This document shows positions 58,443 through 64,000 of a DNA stretch of 64,000 nt, one piece after another (positions within the stretch are counted from its first letter, which is position 1; every line of letters starts with the position of its first letter). This DNA is from Paenibacillus piscarius (lineage in GTDB: Bacteria; Bacillota; Bacilli; Paenibacillales; Paenibacillaceae): the NCBI RefSeq assembly GCF_022234545.1, contig NZ_JAIEUI010000024.1, positions 1-64,000 of the forward strand, in the 5' to 3' direction. Below the pieces are notes generated by a model, which saw nothing but the letters and a program-made list of their open reading frames with translations, searched no databases and had not been told where the DNA came from. Both the position numbers and the translations under genes were made by a program.

Positions 58443-59422
58443 GCAGCATCCCTGCGATTGATGCGAACGGACTGACCAAGATATATTCTAATGGCCGCGG
58501 CTGCCGGGACGTTACGCTCACTGTGGGGAAAGGGGAAGCCTTCGGCTTCCTCGGCCCCAATGGCGCCGGCAAGAGCACCTTCGTCAAGATGCTGGTTGGA
58601 CTCCTCTCGCCGACGGACGGCCAAGCTTCCATTCTGGGGCATCCGCTGGGCTCGCTTGAGGCCAAAATGAAGATCGGCTATCTGCCGGAGCTGTACCGCT
58701 ATCAGGAATGGCTGACCGGTGAAGAGGTGGTCAGGCTGCATGCCAAGCTATGCCGGATTCCGAAGGCGGACGCGGACCGGAGAATTCCGCAGCTGCTTAC
58801 TGAAGTGGGCATCGGACAACGCGGGAAGGACCGCGTTAAGCATTATTCCAAAGGAATGCAGCAGCGGCTGGGTCTGGCCTGTGCGCTGGTCAACGAGCCG
58901 GAGGTTCTTTTCCTGGATGAGCCGTCCTCAGCACTTGATCCGATCGGGAGAATGGAAGTGCGGAGAATTCTGCAGCGGCTTAAGGAGAGAGGAATCACCA
59001 TTTTTCTCAACTCTCATCTGCTTGAGGATGTTGAAGTGCTGTGCGACCGGATGGCCCTTCTGAATGGCGGGGCGGTCCTGCGGCACGGCAGCGTAGCGGA
59101 GATGCTCAGCAAGCAGACAACCTGGAGGTTCAAAGTGGGCGGATACACGCCTTTTTTGCTGTCCTGGTTAAATGAGCATACAGGGTTATCCGTCCGCCAA
59201 TCGGCGGCCGCAGGCAACCGGGCAGGTGGAGAGCCTGCGCCGGATGACAGTATCGTGTGGCTGGAGGCAGAGCTGGACCACGAAGAACAGGCAGGCTGGC
59301 TGAATGGGCTGATCGTCGAACAGGGAATGACACTGTATGAGGTGATCCGCCAGACACAGCGGCTGGAGGGCTGGTTCATGGATGCAGTATCCGGGCTGAA
59401 TCACAGGGGGGAGAAGGAATGA
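58439..59422 (+). CDS. ABC transporter ATP-binding protein
   Basis: A 327-residue ATPase: Walker A GPNGAGKSTFVKML, signature YSKGMQQRLGLACALV, Walker B VLFLDEPSSALDP, H-loop LNSHLL. A C-terminal extension with GGEPAPDDSIVWLEAELD follows the ATPase fold, as in CcmA/BcrA-like exporters. ATGA overlap with the anti-sigma gene and 4-base overlap with the permease. The operon order sigma/anti-sigma/ATPase/permease resembles sigY-yxlFG. Confidence 0.9.
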   Translation: MSSIPAIDANGLTKIYSNGRGCRDVTLTVGKGEAFGFLGPNGAGKSTFVKMLVGLLSPTDGQASILGHPLGSLEAKMKIGYLPELYRYQEWLTGEEVVRLHAKLCRIPKADADRRIPQLLTEVGIGQRGKDRVKHYSKGMQQRLGLACALVNEPEVLFLDEPSSALDPIGRMEVRRILQRLKERGITIFLNSHLLEDVEVLCDRMALLNGGAVLRHGSVAEMLSKQTTWRFKVGGYTPFLLSWLNEHTGLSVRQSAAAGNRAGGEPAPDDSIVWLEAELDHEEQAGWLNGLIVEQGMTLYEVIRQTQRLEGWFMDAVSGLNHRGEKE

Positions 59423-60300
59423 CAACTATACTAGCAATGACCTGGAAGGAAATGCTGCGCAAAAAAGTAATGCTGCTGACCTTGCTGCTGACTATAGTGT
59501 TCCTGATTGCCTTCTGGTTCGTAGCGGACACCATCGCAATGAACGACCCTGGGCCGGGTACGCTGGCTAACGACAATGGGTTGTTTATTCAGTACATGAA
59601 CGGAGCGTTCATCTTAAGTCTGGGCTTCTTCTTCGGTGCTTTCGTCATCGCCTTCCTGGCAATCTTCAGCTCCTTCTCGGTCATTGCCGGAGAAGCGGAG
59701 CAAGGAGTCATGCAGGCACTCCTGCCCCGGCCGCTGCCGCGCTGGAAGTGGTATCTCGGACGCTGGCTGGGCTTCGTTACGCTTGGGATCTTCTATGCCT
59801 TTATCCTGTTTACAGCCATTCTGCTGATTACAAGCGCGCATGCAAATGTTCCAAGAGATGTCTGGGTGCTGGCAAGGTCATTTCTGCTGTTTGGTTCCGT
59901 GGTCCCGTTGCTGATTTCTGTGTCTATGCTGGGCTCAGGTATATTCTCCGCTCTCGGAAACGGTGTGTTCATGACGATGCTTTATGGTGCCGGGTTTCTG
60001 GGGGGGATGATCGATAAGATCGCCGGGTCATTGCGGCTGGAGGCTGATGCTCTTAAGGTACTGCAGAATCTGACCGGAATGATATCCATGCTGATGCCGG
60101 CGGATACACTCCAGCGCAGAATGACCGTTGAGCTGTTCAGCCTGAAGGATCTGAATGGGTTCGTATCGCTGAACAACGGGCCGCTCAGTCTGCTGAATAT
60201 CAGTTCTTTTCCGTCCAATGCCTTTATTCTGTATGCAGCGGGCTACACCGTGCTTGTATTCGCCCTTGGACTTCTGCTATTCCAGCGTAAAGATCTGTAG
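59419..60300 (+). CDS. ABC-2 family permease
   Basis: A 293-residue membrane protein with six segments (e.g. VMLLTLLLTIVFLIAFWFVA; LSLGFFFGAFVIAFLAIFSS; YAFILFTAILLIT) and EAEQGVMQALLPRPLPRWKW as the cytoplasmic coupling segment. Start overlaps the ATPase. Substrate unknown. The operon ends at the hairpin 60326. Confidence 0.85.
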   Translation: MTTILAMTWKEMLRKKVMLLTLLLTIVFLIAFWFVADTIAMNDPGPGTLANDNGLFIQYMNGAFILSLGFFFGAFVIAFLAIFSSFSVIAGEAEQGVMQALLPRPLPRWKWYLGRWLGFVTLGIFYAFILFTAILLITSAHANVPRDVWVLARSFLLFGSVVPLLISVSMLGSGIFSALGNGVFMTMLYGAGFLGGMIDKIAGSLRLEADALKVLQNLTGMISMLMPADTLQRRMTVELFSLKDLNGFVSLNNGPLSLLNISSFPSNAFILYAAGYTVLVFALGLLLFQRKDL

Positions 60301-60325
60301 AATGCATTCAATTGCCGTAAAATCA

Positions 60326-60375
60326 AAGCAGCGCCCCCAAAATCTCCTTGCTAAGGAGCTTCAAGGGCGCTGCTT
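60326..60375. terminator. bidirectional terminator hairpin
   Basis: AAGCAGCGCCC (60326-60336) and GGGCGCTGCTT (60365-60375) with inner CTCCTT-GCT-AAGGAG. It separates the ABC permease from the convergent HxlR gene; T-runs are short. Confidence 0.75.
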
Positions 60376-60392
60376 CGTGTGCAGAGCGGCAC

Positions 60393-60719
60393 TCATTTGG
60401 TCGCGCCGATCTCGATCCATTCCGTGGACCAGTTGCTGATCTCGCCTAGAATGGGGGCTAGTGCTGTACCTTTCTTAGTCAGCGAGTACTCAATCCGTAC
60501 AGGAATCTCAGGATATACTGTGCGCTGTATAATGCCTTCGTTCTCCATTTCCTTGAGCCGGTCGGATAATACCTTGCCGCTTAAATTGGACAAGCAATGC
60601 TCAATTTCCCCGAACCGCCGGGGCCCATCCATCAGGACGAAAACTATAAGCGCGACCCACCGTTTGCTGAGCACATCCACTGCCTTCTCAAAGCGGGGAC
60701 ACATCTCGAATTCATTCAT
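60393..60719 (-). CDS. HxlR-family transcription regulator
   Basis: About 108 residues, a single winged helix of the HxlR type. CPRFEKAVDVLSKRWVALIV is the family start (Cys near residue 6, a possible redox sensor), and GEIEHCLSNLSGKVLSDRLKEME holds the recognition helix. ATG at 60719 with GAGGTGA 5 bases upstream; an ATG 21 bases earlier precedes that site. Divergent from a GTP cyclohydrolase II gene, with inverted repeats between them. Likely controls that gene and itself. Confidence 0.88.
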   Translation of the reverse strand: MNEFEMCPRFEKAVDVLSKRWVALIVFVLMDGPRRFGEIEHCLSNLSGKVLSDRLKEMENEGIIQRTVYPEIPVRIEYSLTKKGTALAPILGEISNWSTEWIEIGATK

Positions 60720-60750
60720 TAGGATCACCTCGACATTCATTATATCATAA

Positions 60751-60836
60751 ACTTACAATAAGTAATTATAAATATTTAAATATATGTTATAACTTGACGA
60801 AGTTATATTACAATGATAAACTAACTTACAAATAGT
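60751..60836. promoter_or_regulatory. divergent promoter/operator region of HxlR and the cyclohydrolase
   Basis: TATAACTT-GACG-AAGTTATA (60788-60807) is a perfect 8-bp inverted repeat covering the -35 TTGACG (60794) of a promoter whose -10 is TAAACT (60817), spacer 17. ACTTACAATAAGT (60751, perfect 5-bp arms) and ACTTACAAATAGT (60824) are related sites. These are candidate HxlR operators. The region is AT-rich. Confidence 0.65.
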
Positions 60837-60893
60837 TACTGAAGTCAAACGATAATTAAACGATGTGATCAAAACTTTTAGGACGGTGCTATC

Positions 60894-61676
60894 ATGACAA
60901 AACCAGATATCCTTACTATATTGCAGAACAAAATCCAGCACATCTCCATGGACAACTCCACGAACATCCTGGTCGGACCGATTAAGCTGCCTGTTAATCT
61001 GGACGGAGAGACGGTTACCTTCCAGTGGTACAGCTGGTTCAAGGTGACGGATGATGAACTCCGTCAGGCTGAGGGCACGGCAGCGACAGAGCTGCTCATT
61101 TCGCGCCTGTCATCGATGAGCCTTGCAGATGGACAACAGTCGAGTGTGCTCGTATACGGTGATTTCGAGCATTCCGAGGATGCGCTGATCCGGATGCACA
61201 GCATCTGCCATACCGGAGATATCTTCGGCAGCAAGCGCTGCGATTGCGGCTTCCAGCTGCACCAGTCGATGAAGATGATTGCACAGCATGGCGCCGGGGC
61301 ACTCTTCTATCTCGCCAATCATGAAGGCAGAGGCATTGGCCTGTTCAGCAAGGCGATGGCTTACCTGCTTCAGGAAGAGGGATATGATACGGTGGAGGCC
61401 AATCTGGAGCTGGGCTTTGCCGATGATTCCAGAGATTACAGCGACGCGATCAGCGTGCTGCAGCGCCTGCGCAGCAAGCCGGTTACCCTGATTACCAATA
61501 ATCCGAAGAAGCTGGAGGCGCTCAGAGCTGCCGGAATGAACACGGTCAAGCGGGTGCCGCTGTGGGGCGATGTCTCGGTCTTCAATGAGAAGTACCTGCG
61601 GACGAAGGTTCTCCGTTCCGGGCATCTGGAGGCCGTGCCGGATGCAGACTATCTGGAAGGCCGGGTGGCCAAATAA
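60894..61676 (+). CDS. GTP cyclohydrolase II family protein
   Basis: A 260-residue RibA-type enzyme. Zinc cysteines in MHSICHTGDIFGSKRCDCGF, active segment HEGRGIGLFSK, ANLELGF and ITNNPKKLEAL match E. coli RibA along the C-terminal 170 residues. GTP is converted to 2,5-diamino-6-ribosylaminopyrimidinone phosphate, the first step of riboflavin or a related pathway. About 70 N-terminal residues extend beyond RibA (FQWYSWFKVTDDELRQAEG). It stands outside a rib operon and is divergent from an HxlR regulator, so it may supply a secondary pathway. Confidence 0.85.
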   Translation: MTKPDILTILQNKIQHISMDNSTNILVGPIKLPVNLDGETVTFQWYSWFKVTDDELRQAEGTAATELLISRLSSMSLADGQQSSVLVYGDFEHSEDALIRMHSICHTGDIFGSKRCDCGFQLHQSMKMIAQHGAGALFYLANHEGRGIGLFSKAMAYLLQEEGYDTVEANLELGFADDSRDYSDAISVLQRLRSKPVTLITNNPKKLEALRAAGMNTVKRVPLWGDVSVFNEKYLRTKVLRSGHLEAVPDADYLEGRVAK

Positions 61677-61740
61677 GCTTGACGCATTACGGTGCTCCTG
61701 AACATGCAGGAAATAGGTAGTACTTTTGCATCCGTTCTAT

Positions 61741-61746
61741 TATAAT
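61741..61746 (+). promoter_or_regulatory. -10 element of the ABC exporter operon
   Basis: TATAAT at 61741-61746; the -35 region is poor (TAGTAC, 17 bases upstream). Forty bases from the next start codon. Confidence 0.4.
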
Positions 61747-61785
61747 GGGGTACTGAACCTAATTCTTAGCTTAGTGAGGTAACCT

Positions 61786-62841
61786 ATGAATGCTATTCAA
61801 GTGCAGGACTTGCGCAAGACCTTCAAAGTCCAAAAAAACCGCGAGGGCCTCAAAGGGGCCTTCGCTGATTTGTTTAAACGGCAATATTCCGAGGTGACCG
61901 CAGTGAAGGATATTTCCTTCACGATCCCGGAGGGCGAAATCTGCGGGTACATTGGCGAGAATGGAGCCGGTAAATCGACCACGATCAAGATGCTTACCGG
62001 AATTCTGGTGCCTACCGCCGGCAGCCTGTCGGTTGGCGGTTTCGTGCCGTATGAGGAGCGGGAGAAGTTCGTCCAGAACATCGGCGTCGTCTTCGGCCAG
62101 CGCAGCCAGCTCTGGTGGGATATTGGGGTCATTGAATCATTCCAGCTCCTGCGCAAGGTGTACCGTGTGCCTGAGCAGGAGTTCAAGAAGCGTCTGGATG
62201 AGCTGGTAGAACGTCTGGAGCTTCAGGAGCTGCTGAACCGCCCCGTGCGGAAGCTGAGCCTGGGCCAGCGGATGCGCTGTGAGCTGGTCGCTGCACTGCT
62301 GCATAATCCGTCCATTCTGTTCCTGGATGAGCCTACGATCGGTCTCGATATTGTCGTGAAATCGGAGATCCGCGAATTCCTGAAGGATATGAACCGGGAG
62401 CATGGCACCACCATTCTCTTGACCACCCATGACCTGCAGGACATTGAAGCGTTATGCTCCCGGGTCATTATGCTGGATGACGGACGGATTATCTATGACG
62501 GGGGTCTGGAGGATCTGAAGCAGCGCTGGGGTACCGGACGCGAGGTGCAGTTCCAGTTCGGAACAGCTACGAAGCTCCAGCAGCTGATCGCCTGGACGGA
62601 AGGGATGCCGGTGACCTGGACCGCCGAGAACGAGCTGGGGGCCAAGGTCTGGATTCCGCTGGAGCTGAACGTATCGGATGTGCTGGGCCGCGTTGTAGGA
62701 CAGGCCGATATTACCGATATCAAAATCATCGAGACCAACACGGACGACATCGTCCGCAGCATCTACCAGTCGGGCTCGGCGGAGAAGCCGGAAGAGCGGA
62801 TCGCTGCTCTGAGCGATGAGAAAGAGGAGCTCCATGTCTAA
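61786..62841 (+). CDS. ABC-2 exporter ATP-binding protein
   Basis: A 351-residue ATPase. Walker A GENGAGKSTTIKML, the specific Q-loop region VVFGQRSQLWWD, signature LSLGQRMRCELVAALLH, Walker B ILFLDEPTIGLD and H-loop TTHDL. This form (QRSQLWWD) belongs to the family that pairs with two DUF990-type permeases, as seen here. ATG with GAGGTAAC upstream. Substrate unknown. Confidence 0.92.
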   Translation: MNAIQVQDLRKTFKVQKNREGLKGAFADLFKRQYSEVTAVKDISFTIPEGEICGYIGENGAGKSTTIKMLTGILVPTAGSLSVGGFVPYEEREKFVQNIGVVFGQRSQLWWDIGVIESFQLLRKVYRVPEQEFKKRLDELVERLELQELLNRPVRKLSLGQRMRCELVAALLHNPSILFLDEPTIGLDIVVKSEIREFLKDMNREHGTTILLTTHDLQDIEALCSRVIMLDDGRIIYDGGLEDLKQRWGTGREVQFQFGTATKLQQLIAWTEGMPVTWTAENELGAKVWIPLELNVSDVLGRVVGQADITDIKIIETNTDDIVRSIYQSGSAEKPEERIAALSDEKEELHV

Positions 62842-63706
62842 ACGGCTGGCAACGGCAGTACCTTCCTCCGGCGGAGGCTCCAGCGATGCCCCGAACAGCG
62901 GGTGGAGGCTGCTGCTGGGTGCTTACTTCGACTTCATCCGCATCCGGTTCCTGACGATGCTCGCGTACCGCGTGAATTATTATTCGGGTATCCTGATCTA
63001 TACGCTCAACATCGGAGTCAATTATTTCACCTGGCGGGCGATCTACGGGGACGGCCAGTCGCTGGGCGGCTTCACCGGAGCGCAAATGACGACATATGTT
63101 GCGGTCTCATGGATGGCGAGGGCCTTCTATTTCAATAACCTGGACCGGGAGATTTCTACGGATATCCGGGACGGCAGCATCGCGATCCAGTTCATCCGGC
63201 CTTATAATTATGTGCTGGTCAAAATGATGCAGGGTCTCGGCGAAGGCGTGTTCCGCTTCATGATGCTCATGATCCCGGGCATGGTGATTGCCATCCTGCT
63301 GTTTCCGGTGCAGCTGCCTGCCGAGCCTTCGGCCTGGGCGGGCTTCCTGGTCATGCTGTTCTTCAGCTTCCTGATCAGCTCGCAGATCAACATCATCACC
63401 GGCTTGTCCGCCTTCTTCGTGGAGAACAATGAGGGGATGATGCGCATGAAGCGTGTGGTCGTGGACCTGTTCTCCGGCCTGATCGTGCCGATCACCCTGT
63501 TCCCGGACTGGCTGGCCACGGTGCTGAAGGTACTTCCCTTTCAAGCCATTACGTATCTGCCGGGCTCTGTATTTACAGGCCGGGTGCAGGGCGTAGGCAT
63601 CTGGAATGTGCTGGGAATCCAGGTCATCTGGTTCCTGATCCTGCTGATTCCGATTGTCTGGCTATATCACGCGTCGCGCCAGCGGCTGTTCGTGCAGGGG
63701 GGTTAA
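62834..63706 (+). CDS. ABC-2 exporter permease 1
   Basis: About 290 residues, six membrane segments, with MLAYRVNYYSGILIYTLNIG and DREISTDIRDGSIAIQFIRP, the latter being the cytoplasmic coupling segment of this family. Starts inside the 3' end of the ATPase gene (ATG 62834, GAGGAGCTCC upstream). The Gly/Ser-rich start (SSGGGSSDAPNSG) is cytoplasmic. One of two dissimilar permeases expected to form a heterodimer. Confidence 0.88.
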   Translation: MSKRLATAVPSSGGGSSDAPNSGWRLLLGAYFDFIRIRFLTMLAYRVNYYSGILIYTLNIGVNYFTWRAIYGDGQSLGGFTGAQMTTYVAVSWMARAFYFNNLDREISTDIRDGSIAIQFIRPYNYVLVKMMQGLGEGVFRFMMLMIPGMVIAILLFPVQLPAEPSAWAGFLVMLFFSFLISSQINIITGLSAFFVENNEGMMRMKRVVVDLFSGLIVPITLFPDWLATVLKVLPFQAITYLPGSVFTGRVQGVGIWNVLGIQVIWFLILLIPIVWLYHASRQRLFVQGG

Positions 63707-63713
63707 GCGAAGC

Positions 63714-64000
63714 ATGTATTACCTGGGCTTGTTAATAGAATATCTGAAGAATTATATGAAAACACGGCTGACCTACCGCGCGGATTTCTGGGTTGAAGTT
63801 ATCTCTGATCTGCTGTTCCAGGCCACGAACTTTATTTTCATTCTGGTCATCTTCATGCACACGGACAGCCTGGGCGGCTGGAATCAGAACGAAGTCGTCT
63901 TCGTCTACGGCTTCTTCATGGTGCCGTTCGGTGTGTTCAGCTGCTTCGTTAATATGTGGGGCTTCAGCGAGCGCTATATCGTCAAAGGCGAGATGGACCG
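63714..64000 (+). CDS. ABC-2 exporter permease 2 (partial, cut by window end)
   Basis: Starts ATG 63714, eight bases after the previous stop, and stays open for 95 codons to the edge. MYYLGLLIEYLKNYMKTRLT, RADFWVEVISDLLFQATNFIF and a second helix match the first third of DUF990-like permeases, including the coupling region ERYIVKGEMDR. Third gene of the exporter operon. Confidence 0.85.
   Translation, partial: MYYLGLLIEYLKNYMKTRLTYRADFWVEVISDLLFQATNFIFILVIFMHTDSLGGWNQNEVVFVYGFFMVPFGVFSCFVNMWGFSERYIVKGEMD

Noticed and set aside
1..64000. tRNA, rRNA, insertion sequences, prophage structural genes
   Set aside because: Looked for cloverleaf-like sequences, transposase motifs, terminal repeats and capsid/tail genes; none could be supported.

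Overview
The window looks like a chromosomal segment of a Paenibacillus-type spore-forming Firmicute. The evidence is the gene order rsmD-coaD-ylbJ-ylbL-tmcAL-yceD-rpmF-fapR-plsX-fabH-fabD-fabG-acpP-fabF-rnc-smc-ftsY, a FapR operator, sporulation genes (YlbJ, YteA-like, YjcZ-like), Shine-Dalgarno sites of the AAGGAGG type, frequent TTG/GTG starts, and moderately high GC. No rRNA, tRNA, insertion sequence, CRISPR array or prophage was seen.

Left arm (1-16 kb), accessory. It starts with two broken genes: an aminoglycoside-phosphotransferase-fold (APH) kinase and a beta-propeller-like remnant. Then come a two-domain sulfurtransferase, two convergent APH-fold kinases, a strongly folded intergenic element, a small protein with two beta-gamma-crystallin-like motifs, and a five-gene ABC-transporter operon with a YtrA-type GntR regulator. 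A PilZ protein, a pentapeptide-repeat protein and a membrane diguanylate cyclase follow. After them sit a 41-residue basic protein, an isolated endolysin/holin pair, small spore-type or secreted proteins, a lipoprotein and a short-repeat coiled-coil protein.

Core (16.4-34 kb), housekeeping. rRNA methylation, CoA synthesis, sporulation, tRNA modification, ribosomal protein L32, a complete FapR-controlled type II fatty acid synthesis operon, RNase III, SMC and FtsY. A strong terminator closes this block. The next genes (34.5-37.9 kb) are the ATP-grasp / alpha-E / transglutaminase trio rather than ylxM-ffh.

Right arm (38-64 kb), mixed. An SDR dehydrogenase, a DUF2087 regulator, a GIY-YIG protein, a DUF1992 protein, a 51-bp-period array of short inverted repeats, the helicase HrpB, a YflT-type general stress protein, a close homologue of the replication terminator protein RTP, a YteA-like zinc-finger protein with a likely frameshift, a GpsB/DivIVA-like protein and a hybrid sensor kinase. 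A GlcT-type antiterminator operon (glcT, EIIA, NagE-type EIICB) follows; its own leader carries a promoter, a 16-bp palindrome, an RNA antiterminator and an overlapping terminator. Beyond that are a small gene behind a 23-bp palindromic operator, a 74-residue protein that is 39% methionine, a copper-amine-oxidase-N-like secreted protein, an NAD(P)-binding protein divergent from a TetR regulator, a sigma/anti-sigma/ABC operon, an HxlR regulator divergent from a GTP cyclohydrolase II, and an ABC-2 exporter operon cut by the window end.

The least ordinary items are the Met-rich protein (53404-53628), the self-controlled GlcT leader (49725-49854), the palindromic operators at 49760, 52881 and 60788, the inverted-repeat array (40967-41133), the folded element at 4771-4837 and the RTP homologue.
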